Positions 45,686 through 54,219 of a stretch of 64,000 nt of DNA are shown piece by piece. How positions within the stretch are numbered: the first letter of the stretch is position 1; every line of letters begins with the position of its first letter. Location of the stretch: NCBI GenBank assembly GCA_021777555.1, contig JAJYDK010000002.1, forward strand, positions 1 to 64,000. The letters run 5' to 3'. The notes under the pieces are model-generated. The model searched no databases, was not told where the DNA came from, and saw only the letters and a program-made list of their open reading frames with translations. The DNA is from Pseudomonadota bacterium. GTDB taxonomy: Bacteria; Pseudomonadota; Gammaproteobacteria; Steroidobacterales; Steroidobacteraceae. Made by a program: the position numbers and the translations under genes.

Positions 45686-46888
45686 ATGACCCAACAGATC
45701 CAAGACGCCTACATCGTCGCCGCGACACGCACCCCGGTCGGCAAGGCACCCCGCGGCATGCTGCGACAGGTGCGCCCGGATGACATGCTGGTGCACGTGC
45801 TGAAGAGCGTGCTGGCGCAGGTTCCCTCCCTCGAGGCGAAGAGCGTCGAGGACGTCGTCGTCGGTTGCGCCTTTCCGGAGGCCGAGCAGGGGCTCAACAT
45901 GGCGCGCATCGGCGCGTTGCTTGCGGGCCTGCCGGATACCGTGCCCGGCGTCACGGTCAACCGGTACTGCTCCTCCGGACTCAACGCCGTCCAGATCGCC
46001 GCCGACCGCATCCGCCTGGGCGAGGCCGATGTGGTGATCGCCGGCGGCGCCGAGTCGATGTCCATGGTGCCCATGATGGGGAACAAGGTGGCGTTGAACC
46101 CAGAGATCTTCGCGAAGGAGGAGAACTACGCCATCGCCTACGGCATGGGCATCACGGCCGAGAAAGTGGCACGGCAGTGGCAGGTCTCCCGTGAGGATCA
46201 GGATGCCTTCTCGCTCGAGTCGCACCGGCGTGCGGTGGCGGCAACCGCCTCCGGGGCTTTCCGGGCCGAGCTCTCCCCCCTCGAGGTGACCACGCGGACC
46301 CCGGACTTCAAGACCCATGAGGTCAAGGTGTCGACGAAGACGATGCGCGATGACGAGGGGCCACGCGCCGACACCTCGCTCGAGGCGCTCGCGAAATTGA
46401 AGGCGGCCTTCGATGCCAAGGGCAGCGTCACGGCCGGAAACAGCTCGCAGACCTCCGACGGCGCGGCGGCGGTGGTCTTGGCCTCCGAAGCGGCACTCAA
46501 ACGCTACAACCTCACGCCGCTTGCGCGGTATGTGACGTTCGCCGTCAAGGGTGTACCCCCTGCGATCATGGGCATCGGGCCGAAGGTGGCCGTGCCCGCC
46601 GCACTCGAGCAGGCCGGCATCGGATTGGCAGAGCTCAAATGGATCGAGCTCAACGAAGCCTTTGCGGCGCAGGCGCTCGCCGTCATCCGCGACCTCGACC
46701 TCGACCCCAGGCTCGTCAATCCCCACGGTGGCGCCATTGCGCTCGGTCACCCCCTCGGGGCGACCGGAGCGATCCGTACCGCGACCCTGGTGCACGGCAT
46801 GCGCGGACGGGGCGAGAAGGGCTATGGGCTCGTCACGATGTGCATCGGCACCGGAATGGGGGCGGCGGGGGTGTTCGAGGTGCTGTGA
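45686..46888 (+). CDS. fadA: acetyl-CoA C-acyltransferase (beta-oxidation thiolase)
   Basis: The ATG at 45686 gives 400 residues. It is a thiolase with the nucleophilic Cys in VTVNRYCSSGLNAVQ, the His in NPHGGAIALGHPLGATGA and the second Cys in GLVTMCIGTGMGA. It thiolytically shortens 3-oxoacyl-CoA. It is third in the fadE-fadN-fadA unit controlled by the adjacent TetR regulator. Assignment to beta-oxidation rather than acetoacetyl-CoA synthesis rests on this context. Confidence 0.92.
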   Translation: MTQQIQDAYIVAATRTPVGKAPRGMLRQVRPDDMLVHVLKSVLAQVPSLEAKSVEDVVVGCAFPEAEQGLNMARIGALLAGLPDTVPGVTVNRYCSSGLNAVQIAADRIRLGEADVVIAGGAESMSMVPMMGNKVALNPEIFAKEENYAIAYGMGITAEKVARQWQVSREDQDAFSLESHRRAVAATASGAFRAELSPLEVTTRTPDFKTHEVKVSTKTMRDDEGPRADTSLEALAKLKAAFDAKGSVTAGNSSQTSDGAAAVVLASEAALKRYNLTPLARYVTFAVKGVPPAIMGIGPKVAVPAALEQAGIGLAELKWIELNEAFAAQALAVIRDLDLDPRLVNPHGGAIALGHPLGATGAIRTATLVHGMRGRGEKGYGLVTMCIGTGMGAAGVFEVL

Positions 46889-46897
46889 TCGGGATGC

Positions 46898-48079
46898 TCA
46901 GGCGGACCGCAGGCCCGCGGCGATGGGCATGCGCGCGGCCCGCACCGCCGGCAGCAGGCCGCCGATGAGCCCGAGGAGCAGGGCGTACGTCACTCCTACC
47001 ACCAGCAGGTGCGGCGTGACCGAGAATCGGAAAGCCACGACGCTGAACTGATTGTACGTGGTGGCCTCAAACCCGTTGAAGAGGGCATAGGCGGTGCTCC
47101 CCCCGCAGGCGCCACCGACGATGCCGAGCGCCATCGCCTCCATCAGGACCGATGCGAGCACCACCGCGCGCCCGAATCCCAGCGCCCGCAGGGTGGCAAT
47201 CTCTTTGCTGCGCGCCGCGACAGCGGTGTACATGGTATTGACGGCGCCGAACACCGCGCCTCCGCCCATGAGCGCGGCGATCACGCCGCCGACGATGTCG
47301 ATGAACAGGGCCATGTCGCGCGCCTGTCCGGCGAAGTAGTGCGACTCGCGCTGCACGCTGACACTGAGCTGGGGGTTGTGGATCAGGGCATCCTTGAGAG
47401 TGTTGAACGCGTCCGTGTCGCTCAGTCTTGCGTAGACCGAGCTGATGGAGTCGCCACGCTGGTATGCCGCCTGCAGCATAGGCAGGCTGGTCCAGATCTC
47501 CGAGTCGTGCAGCCCGCCGCCATCTTCGAATATGCCGACGACCTTCCAGCGATAGGTGCCGCTCGCGAGCACATCGCCCAGGCGCAGGCCGCGGAATTCC
47601 CGTGCGGCCTGCGAGCCCACGATGATCTCATCCAGTCCGGGGGTGAAATTGCGGCCGGCCACGATGTGTATCCGGTCGTGGACCGGGAATGCCTCCGGCG
47701 TGACGCCCCGGAAAGAGACATCCGCCACGGTGCCCGTAATGCGCTTCTCGAGATCGAGCTGCACGAGCAGCTCCGGTGAGAGCATGGGCCGGCCCCTGCT
47801 TGCGGCAACGCCCGGCGCTTGTGCGATGACATGGATGCTCTGGCCACCGAGGATGCTGTCGACCTCCGTGCCGGTGCCACCGTGCAGGATGATGGCGACG
47901 CCGGGTGAGCCGGTGTCGGCGAGCGTCGCATGGAAGCCGGCGCGAATGGACAGGACCGCGACCACCACCAGCACCACACCGGCAAAGCCGACGATCGCAA
48001 CCAGCGAAGAATCGAGCCGCCGGTGCAGGCTCCGCAGGCTCGTCGCGCTCACCGCCGCGAATTGCATGAGCCAGCGCAT
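46898..48079 (-). CDS. MacB/FtsX-type ABC transporter permease (second of a pair)
   Basis: This 393-residue permease has one N-terminal membrane helix, a ~220-residue periplasmic MacB-core domain (residues ~40-260), and then three helices including VFGAVNTMYTAVAARSKEIATLRALGF, the FtsX coupling signature. The start overlaps the stop of the companion permease (ATGA). Such pairs need an ATPase, usually encoded with them, but none is adjacent. The fadA gene converges 10 bases away. Confidence 0.9.
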   Translation of the reverse strand: MRWLMQFAAVSATSLRSLHRRLDSSLVAIVGFAGVVLVVVAVLSIRAGFHATLADTGSPGVAIILHGGTGTEVDSILGGQSIHVIAQAPGVAASRGRPMLSPELLVQLDLEKRITGTVADVSFRGVTPEAFPVHDRIHIVAGRNFTPGLDEIIVGSQAAREFRGLRLGDVLASGTYRWKVVGIFEDGGGLHDSEIWTSLPMLQAAYQRGDSISSVYARLSDTDAFNTLKDALIHNPQLSVSVQRESHYFAGQARDMALFIDIVGGVIAALMGGGAVFGAVNTMYTAVAARSKEIATLRALGFGRAVVLASVLMEAMALGIVGGACGGSTAYALFNGFEATTYNQFSVVAFRFSVTPHLLVVGVTYALLLGLIGGLLPAVRAARMPIAAGLRSA

Positions 48080-49239
48080 CAGGCCTCCCGCAAAGCGTCA
48101 GCGACCTGGAGCCGCGCGACCCGAACGACGGGAAGCAAGGCGGCGAGGACCCCGAGCACGAGCATCAGCGCCACGCTCTGTGGAATCGCGGAGGACGGAA
48201 TCTCGAGCCCCGGCAGCAGCGTGAGGAGCGCCGAGGAGAAATATCCGAAGCTCGCGACGAGCCCGAACGAGAGCGCGAGGCCGGCTACGCCACCGATCAC
48301 GGTCAGCGCCAGCGATTCGGTGAGCGCGAGGGCGCACAGCTGCGCCGCGCTGAATCCCAGCGCCTTCATCAGTCCGAGCTCCGAGGTGCGCTCGCGAACC
48401 GACTGCGCCATGGTGTTGCCCGTGATCAGCAGCATGGTGAAGAACACCGCGGCGACCACACCGGTCACGATCGCGCCGATGTCACCGAACTGACTGGCGA
48501 AATTGCTGAGGAAGGACTTCTCGGTGGCGGTGCGGGTGGGGTAGGGGGAGTTGGCGAACAGCTCGTCCACGGTCCGTGCGATGCGCCCGGCCTGCTGCGG
48601 GTGAGCGATTCTCAGCACGAAGAAGGTCACCATGTGCTTGCCGAAGAGGCGCTCCTCGTCGAGGTACCCGTAGTGCATCAGCAGCAGGCTGTCGTGGCTG
48701 CCCTGCACGCGGCTGAAGATGCCATCCAGAGTCACCTCCCAGGTGTTGCCCTGATGGTTCGGCCAGATGTTCGAGCGCAGCGGAATCTGCTCCCCGATAT
48801 GCCAGCCATACTGCCTCTCGAGCGTCGGGCCGATGACGATCCCGCGCCTGTCCGCGAGCCACGCGCGGCGCTCGGCGGGCGGCAACTGGTCGCCGGGGTA
48901 GACGGTGAGGACGCTGCGCGCCCGTACGGCGAGGCCGAATATCGGGTGGTTGAGGTTGCGGTAGTACGCGCCGACCCAGTCTTGCGGATTGACCTTGCTC
49001 ACGCCCGGCACTGCGGCGATGCTGCGGGCGTCGGCGAGCGGCAGGGGATTGACGAGCGATACCGCACTCATGGTGATCAACCGGTCGGCGCCGGCGAACC
49101 GGGCGCCTTCCGTGAACGCCTGGCGCAGCGCGATGAGCACGCCGAACAGCGTGAAGGCGAAGACGACCGACAGGAGCGTGAGGGCGGAACGAGTCCTGCG
49201 GCGCGTGAGATTGGCCCAGACCAGCGACCAGCGGCTCAT
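48079..49239 (-). CDS. MacB/FtsX-type ABC transporter permease (first of a pair)
   Basis: This 386-residue permease has the same topology as its partner: N-terminal helix (TLLSVVFAFTLFGVLIAL), periplasmic MacB-core domain, then a three-helix FtsX domain with MAQSVRERTSELGLMKALGFS. These systems move lipids, lipoproteins, peptides or drugs by a mechanotransmission mechanism. There are 75 bases to the Lrp gene end; no nucleotide-binding subunit or membrane-fusion protein is present upstream. Confidence 0.9.
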   Translation of the reverse strand: MSRWSLVWANLTRRRTRSALTLLSVVFAFTLFGVLIALRQAFTEGARFAGADRLITMSAVSLVNPLPLADARSIAAVPGVSKVNPQDWVGAYYRNLNHPIFGLAVRARSVLTVYPGDQLPPAERRAWLADRRGIVIGPTLERQYGWHIGEQIPLRSNIWPNHQGNTWEVTLDGIFSRVQGSHDSLLLMHYGYLDEERLFGKHMVTFFVLRIAHPQQAGRIARTVDELFANSPYPTRTATEKSFLSNFASQFGDIGAIVTGVVAAVFFTMLLITGNTMAQSVRERTSELGLMKALGFSAAQLCALALTESLALTVIGGVAGLALSFGLVASFGYFSSALLTLLPGLEIPSSAIPQSVALMLVLGVLAALLPVVRVARLQVADALREA

Positions 49240-49314
49240 GATGAGTGAAATTCTAGCTCGGGTGGGGCGCGCCTTGTGGTGATCGCCCCGTGTTCGGTGA
49301 GTGCGATGGGACCT

Positions 49315-49797
49315 CTATCCGCGTGCGCTTTCGACTACCGGCAGGCGTGTCGTGAACTTCTTGGTGCGCAGCACGAAGCTGGTGTTGACCGAGCGCACCG
49401 CGGGAAGCTGCAGCAGCTGCGTCGAGAGGAAGTGCTCGTAGGCGTCCATGCTCGCCGCGACGATCCGCAACAGGTAGTCGTTCGGGCCGCTCATCGAGTG
49501 GCACTCGAGCACCTCGGGGCGCTCGCGCACCAGCTGATCGAACTGGCTCACCGTGTCTGCGTGGTGGTTCTCGAGCGAGACGAGCGCATAGGCCTGCACC
49601 GGCAGCCCGATGGCCTCGGCCGACAGCAGCGTCGCGTAGCCGGCGACGAACCCTTCCGTCTCCAGGCGCTTCAGGCGCCGCCAGCAGGGCGCGGGCGAGA
49701 GACCGACCCGCTTGGCAAGCTCCTGGTTGGTGATGCGGGCATCGAGCTGCAACTCTTCCAGGATGCGGCAATCGAGGCGATCGAGGGGACGGGCCAT
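49315..49797 (-). CDS. Lrp/AsnC family regulator (BkdR-like)
   Basis: The ATG at 49797 gives 160 residues. The helix-turn-helix contains DARITNQELAKRVGLSPAPCWRRLKRLE, and the RAM domain holds MSGPNDYLLRIVAASMDAYE. It is divergent from a branched-chain 2-oxoacid dehydrogenase E1 gene, the same arrangement as bkdR next to bkd in pseudomonads, where Lrp-type BkdR activates the operon with branched-chain amino acids. Several palindromes lie in the 132-base gap. Confidence 0.9.
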   Translation of the reverse strand: MARPLDRLDCRILEELQLDARITNQELAKRVGLSPAPCWRRLKRLETEGFVAGYATLLSAEAIGLPVQAYALVSLENHHADTVSQFDQLVRERPEVLECHSMSGPNDYLLRIVAASMDAYEHFLSTQLLQLPAVRSVNTSFVLRTKKFTTRLPVVESARG

Positions 49798-49823
49798 GAT
49801 GATGCTCCGAAGCTGGCGTAGGC

Positions 49824-49907
49824 GCAATAATATTGCCAGCGAGCGCTCGATATAAGCAACGAGAGCAAGCCTATTTCGTGAAAGAGCGCATAGGCTATTC
49901 GCAATAG
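49824..49907. promoter_or_regulatory. cluster of palindromic sites in the Lrp-bkd gap
   Basis: Three AT-rich inverted repeats lie in a row: GCAATA-A-TATTGC (49824-49836), GCCTAT...ATAGGC (49869-49895) and CTATT-CGC-AATAG (49895-49907). Multiple spaced palindromes are typical where Lrp octamers wrap DNA. They lie between the two divergent start codons and should control both genes. Confidence 0.55.
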
Positions 49908-49929
49908 ATCCGATTCCGGAGTCTTCCCG

Positions 49930-52041
49930 ATGCCCGCTCTCGCCACTCCGGCCGCCACGGCCGGCCGCGTGCCCTCATCCAGCCGCCAGCCGGACTGGCT
50001 TCGCGTGACTCACCTGCTGCAGCTCTCGCGCGCGCTCGATGACATCGAGGAGTCGCGCCTGCTGCCCGGGCGGGAGGTGATGTACCAGTTCTCGGCCCGC
50101 GGCCACGATCTGGCCCAGATCCTTCTCGGGCTCGAGCTCACCGATGCGCACGATGGCGTGACGGTGTACTACCGTTCGCGGCCGGTCATGCTGGCGCTCG
50201 GCGTGGGAGTCGAGGAGGCCGCGGCCGGACCCCTGGCCCGCGCGGGTTCCTTCAGCGACGGCCGGGACATCGGTGTGGTGTTCAACCACCCCGGGCGCGG
50301 CGGACCGACGGTGTTGCCCGCGTGTGGCGGCGTGGGCGCCCAGTACACGCCCGCGGCCGGTTGGGCCCAGGCCATCGGCTATCACCGCGAGACGCTCGGC
50401 GATGCGACCTATGAGCGCAGCATCGCGGTGGTTCTCGGGGGCGACGCCTCGGTCGCGACGGCCGGCTTCTGGTCGGCGCTCACGATGGCCACCACGCTGC
50501 GCCTCCCGATGTTGTTTTACATCGAGGATAACGGCTTCGGCATCTCCGTCAGCTCGCGCCTGCAGACACCGGGCGGCAACATCGCCGCGAACCTCCGTTC
50601 CTTCTCGGGCCTGGCCCTTTTCGAGGGCGATGGCGCATACCCGCAACAGGCTGCCGATCGTGTGAGCGAGGCGGTGGGGTACGTGCGCGAGCAGCGCTCG
50701 CCGGCTCTGCTGCGACTGACGGTGCCGCGGCTGTGCGGGCATTCGGGCCAGGACACCCAGGCGTACAAGTCCGCCGAGACGCTCTCGCGTGAGCGCGCGA
50801 ACGACCCGCTGCAGAGACTGTATCGCTATCTCGTGCCGCGCGAGATGTCCGAAGCCGAGTGGGCGCGGCTTGCGCAGGAGGCCCGGCAGGAGGTCGAGAG
50901 CGCCGTCGGGCGGGCCCTCGCGAGGCCGCACCCGGATCCGGCGCAGGTGAGGCGCCACGTATTCTGCGAGCAGCGCGCCGACGGGCGGCTCGAGCTGCAG
51001 GAGCAGGGCGGCCTCGCGCCGCTCGGGCACGCCTTTGCGCGCTCGAGCCTCAAGGCCGTGCCCGAGCCCTCCCGCATCAACATGCTGACCGCGATCCGGC
51101 GCACCCTGGATGTGGAACTCGCGCTCAACCCGCGCATGGTGGTCTTCGGCGAGGATGTCGGACCGAAGGGCGGCGTGCACGGTGCGACGCTCGGTCTGCA
51201 GGAGAAACATGGCGTGGCGCGTGTGTTCGACACGAGCCTCTCGGAGGAAGGCATCATCGGGCGGGCGGTGGGCATGGCGCTTTCGGGGCTGCTGCCGGTG
51301 CCGGAGATCCAGTTCCGCAAGTACGCGGATCCGGCGGCCGAGCAGTTGAATGATTGCGGCACCATCCGCTGGCGCACCCACAACCGCTTCGCCGCGCCCA
51401 TGGTCGTGCGCGTGCCGGGCGGATTCTTCAAGTGCGGCGATCCCTGGCACAGCCAGACGAACGAGGTGGCCTGGGTCCATGGTATCGGTTGGCGCGTGGC
51501 GGTGCCCTCGAACGCCGAGGACGCGACGGGACTGCTCCGGACGGCGTTGCGAGGCAACGATCCGACCCTGTTCTTCGAGCATCGCGCGTTGCTCGATGGC
51601 GCGTGGGCTCGCCGGCCCTATCCGGGAGACGAATACGTCGTGCCCTTTGGCGTTGCCCGCAGGGTGCGCGAGGGCGGTGAGCTCTCGGTGATCACCTGGG
51701 GAGCGATGGTCGAGCGCTGCGAGGAGGCCGCAGCGGCCTCGGGCGTACAGGTGGAGATCCTCGATCTGCGGACGCTCATGCCGTGGGATCGCGAGGCGGT
51801 GCTCGCCTCGGTCCGCAAGACCCGCCGCTGCCTGATCGTGCACGAGGACAACCTGACCGCGGGGTTCGGCGCCGAAATCGCGGCGACGCTCGCGAAGGAG
51901 GCGTTCTTCGATCTGGATGCGCCCATCGAGCGGCTGGCGATGCCCGATATCCCGAGCCCGCACAGCCCCGTGCTCCTCGAGGCCGCGGTGCCAGGCGTCG
52001 AGTCGATCACCCGCGCCATCCGCGATCTCGCGAGCCTTTGA
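49930..52041 (+). CDS. branched-chain 2-oxoacid dehydrogenase E1, alpha-beta fusion
   Basis: The 703-residue protein joins both E1 subunits. Residues ~30-340 are the alpha part with the thiamine-diphosphate/Mg motif VVLGGDASVATAGFWSAL...EDNGFGIS. Residues ~370-700 are the transketolase-like beta part (MVVFGEDVGPKGGVHGATLG; DTSLSEEGIIGRAVGMALSG; a C-terminal EDNLTAGFGAEIAATL). The complex oxidatively decarboxylates keto acids of valine, leucine or isoleucine. The substrate is inferred from the Lrp neighbour and the absence of pyruvate-specific markers. E2 follows three bases later; E3 is absent. Confidence 0.88.
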   Translation: MPALATPAATAGRVPSSSRQPDWLRVTHLLQLSRALDDIEESRLLPGREVMYQFSARGHDLAQILLGLELTDAHDGVTVYYRSRPVMLALGVGVEEAAAGPLARAGSFSDGRDIGVVFNHPGRGGPTVLPACGGVGAQYTPAAGWAQAIGYHRETLGDATYERSIAVVLGGDASVATAGFWSALTMATTLRLPMLFYIEDNGFGISVSSRLQTPGGNIAANLRSFSGLALFEGDGAYPQQAADRVSEAVGYVREQRSPALLRLTVPRLCGHSGQDTQAYKSAETLSRERANDPLQRLYRYLVPREMSEAEWARLAQEARQEVESAVGRALARPHPDPAQVRRHVFCEQRADGRLELQEQGGLAPLGHAFARSSLKAVPEPSRINMLTAIRRTLDVELALNPRMVVFGEDVGPKGGVHGATLGLQEKHGVARVFDTSLSEEGIIGRAVGMALSGLLPVPEIQFRKYADPAAEQLNDCGTIRWRTHNRFAAPMVVRVPGGFFKCGDPWHSQTNEVAWVHGIGWRVAVPSNAEDATGLLRTALRGNDPTLFFEHRALLDGAWARRPYPGDEYVVPFGVARRVREGGELSVITWGAMVERCEEAAAASGVQVEILDLRTLMPWDREAVLASVRKTRRCLIVHEDNLTAGFGAEIAATLAKEAFFDLDAPIERLAMPDIPSPHSPVLLEAAVPGVESITRAIRDLASL

Positions 52042-52043
52042 TC

Positions 52044-53351
52044 ATGGAGACGCAATGGCTCGAGGTCAGGGTTCCGGCCGGCCAGGAGGAAGGCACGCGC
52101 TCGCAGGTGTTGCGTTGGCTCAAGGCGATCGGCGAGCCGGTCGCCGAGCATGAGCCGCTGATCGAGCTCGAGACGGACAAAGTCACGGTGGAGGTCGCGG
52201 CACCGGGGTCGGGCGTGCTCGCCGAGATCGTGAAGGCAGAGCAGGAGGAGGTCTCCCCGGGGGACCTGTTGGGGCGGATCCGCCTCGCACGCGCATTGCC
52301 CGCGGGCACGCAGGCCGAGCCGGCCGCGATGCCGCCTCTCTCGAGGCCCGCGGCGGCGGCGCAGCCGATCGAGCGTCCATCGCCCGGGCGGGCGCCCGCC
52401 CGCGCAGCGCACGCCGGTGCGCCGAGAGAGGGCGCGACCCGATTGAGTCCCGCTGTCCGCCGTCTCCTGAGCGAGCATGGGCTCGACCCGGGGTCGGTGG
52501 CGGGCACGGGCGAGGGTGGCCGCATCACCGTCGAGGATGTCATGCGCACCGCTGCCGCGCGATCTCGAGGCGCTCCAACCATCCAGGGTGATGTCCAGGC
52601 GGGGCCGGACGATGAGGCGTTCTCCGGCGCAGCGGCCGGTGCGCCGCCCGCGGTGTCGAGCCACATCGTCCCGCACTCGGCGGTGCGCAAGCGCATTGCC
52701 GCGCGGATGGTGGAGAGCCTCCTGCACACCGCTCCGCACGTCACCACCGTGTTCGAAATCGACCTGGGCGCCGTGCTCGCCCACCGCCAGCGCCATCGCG
52801 GTGAGTTCGAACAGCGCGGCGTCGCGCTGACCTTGACGGCGTATTTCGTGCGTGCCGCGGTCGATGCCATAAGGGCGGTACCGGAAGCCAACAGCCGCTG
52901 GACGGACGATGCTCTCGAGGTGTTCGACAGCGTGGATTTCGGGATCGGTACCGCCACCTCCGGTGGCCTGCTGGTGCCGGTGCTGCGCCGCGCCGAGTCG
53001 CTGGACTTGTTCCAGACCGCCTGGGGAATCGAGGATCTGGTGCGCAGGGCGCGCTCGGGTGAGCTGACGCCGGCGGACGTGCGCGGGGGCACCTTCACGA
53101 TTTCAAATCACGGCGTGAGCGGGAGCCTGTTCGCCACCCCGATCATCATCCCCCAGCCCCAGTCGGCCATCCTCGGCGTCGGTAAGCTGGAGAAGCGCGC
53201 CGTGGTCATCGAGCGCGACGGGGAAGAGCACATCGTGGCGCGGCCGCGCTGCTACCTCACCCTCACGCTCGATCACCGTGTCATGGACGGGGAGCAGGCG
53301 AACCGCTTCATGCAGGTTTTGGCGCAGCGGCTGGGGAACTGGCCGGAGTGA
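52044..53351 (+). CDS. dihydrolipoamide acyltransferase (E2) of a 2-oxoacid dehydrogenase
   Basis: The ATG at 52044 gives 435 residues. The lipoyl domain is residues ~1-80 with the lipoylated Lys in LIELETDKVTVEV. A peripheral-subunit-binding domain lies around 130-170 (LSPAVRRLLSEHGLDPG; GEGGRITVEDVM). The acyltransferase core is from ~210 with the catalytic His-Asp motif LDHRVMDGEQANRFM. The linker is Ala/Pro-rich. It pairs with the fused E1; a dihydrolipoamide dehydrogenase must come from elsewhere. Confidence 0.92.
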   Translation: METQWLEVRVPAGQEEGTRSQVLRWLKAIGEPVAEHEPLIELETDKVTVEVAAPGSGVLAEIVKAEQEEVSPGDLLGRIRLARALPAGTQAEPAAMPPLSRPAAAAQPIERPSPGRAPARAAHAGAPREGATRLSPAVRRLLSEHGLDPGSVAGTGEGGRITVEDVMRTAAARSRGAPTIQGDVQAGPDDEAFSGAAAGAPPAVSSHIVPHSAVRKRIAARMVESLLHTAPHVTTVFEIDLGAVLAHRQRHRGEFEQRGVALTLTAYFVRAAVDAIRAVPEANSRWTDDALEVFDSVDFGIGTATSGGLLVPVLRRAESLDLFQTAWGIEDLVRRARSGELTPADVRGGTFTISNHGVSGSLFATPIIIPQPQSAILGVGKLEKRAVVIERDGEEHIVARPRCYLTLTLDHRVMDGEQANRFMQVLAQRLGNWPE

Positions 53352-53490
53352 GACGGTCTCTACAGGGGTGAGGAAATTCGTCGTCCCCGGGAGCGGGAAG
53401 GGTCCCTGAGGGTGGGATCGATCGCGGCCGAGGTGACGTAGCCGTCGCAGACCGTTACCATTGAGGATCACTCCAGCGGAGGACGTTTGC

Positions 53491-54156
53491 ATGACCGAGG
53501 GCGCAGACACAATGCCCGGCACCCCGAGCGACGAATCCGAGCCGAACCTGGCGCGGCGGCGCATCCTCACCGCAACGACCGTGGCGGTCGGTGCCGTGGG
53601 CGTGGCGCTTGCGGCAACGCCGTTCATCGAATCGCTGGAGCCGAGCGAGAAAGCGCGCGCGCTCGGTGCGCCGGTGACCATCGACATCTCGAGGCTGAAG
53701 CCGAAGGAGATGGTGGTCGCGTCCTGGAGGCGCCGTCCGGTCTACGTGCTGCGCCGGACGGAGCAGGAACTCAATGAGCTGCCGCAGAACAACGCGATTC
53801 TGAAAGATCCGCTGTCCAATGCGGACCAGCAGCCCGCGAAACTTCCCGGCTGGAATCCCATTCAGCGCTCCATCGTCCCGGAGTACCTGGTCGTCGTCGG
53901 GATCTGCACCCACCTCGGATGCATGCCGAAGCTCCACGCGAAGGCCGGCGACCCGCTGCTCGGGGCGAGCTGGCCGGGTGGGTATTACTGCCCCTGCCAC
54001 GGCTCGCGATACGACCTCGCCGCACGGGTCATGGACGGCTCGCCGGCGCCGCTCAACCTGCCCGTGCCACCGCATTACTACCGGGACGAAAAGACCATCG
54101 TCGTCGGCGAGTTGAGCGATGGGAGCGAGCAGAACTGGGAGCCCAATACCTGGTGA
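53491..54156 (+). CDS. petA: Rieske iron-sulfur subunit of the cytochrome bc1 complex
   Basis: The ATG at 53491 gives 221 residues. A twin-arginine-like anchor (LARRRILTATTVAVG) leads into one membrane helix. The Rieske cluster ligands are in ICTHLGCMP and CPCHGSRYD, the classic CTHLGC and CPCHGS boxes. It passes electrons from quinol to cytochrome c1. petB and petC normally follow, but here a reverse-strand paaX does, so the gene is isolated. Confidence 0.93.
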   Translation: MTEGADTMPGTPSDESEPNLARRRILTATTVAVGAVGVALAATPFIESLEPSEKARALGAPVTIDISRLKPKEMVVASWRRRPVYVLRRTEQELNELPQNNAILKDPLSNADQQPAKLPGWNPIQRSIVPEYLVVVGICTHLGCMPKLHAKAGDPLLGASWPGGYYCPCHGSRYDLAARVMDGSPAPLNLPVPPHYYRDEKTIVVGELSDGSEQNWEPNTW

Positions 54157-54219
54157 GGCGCTGGGCGCTGCGCCTCGGGGGACGGTGGGCGCACCCGCTC
54201 TGACGGGGGCGCGGCCGGC

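Noticed and set aside
40807-45687. 1626-codon open frame on the reverse strand across fadE and fadN
   Set aside because: It is a GC-bias mirror of two well-supported forward genes; its translation is Arg/His/Gly-rich and has no domain.
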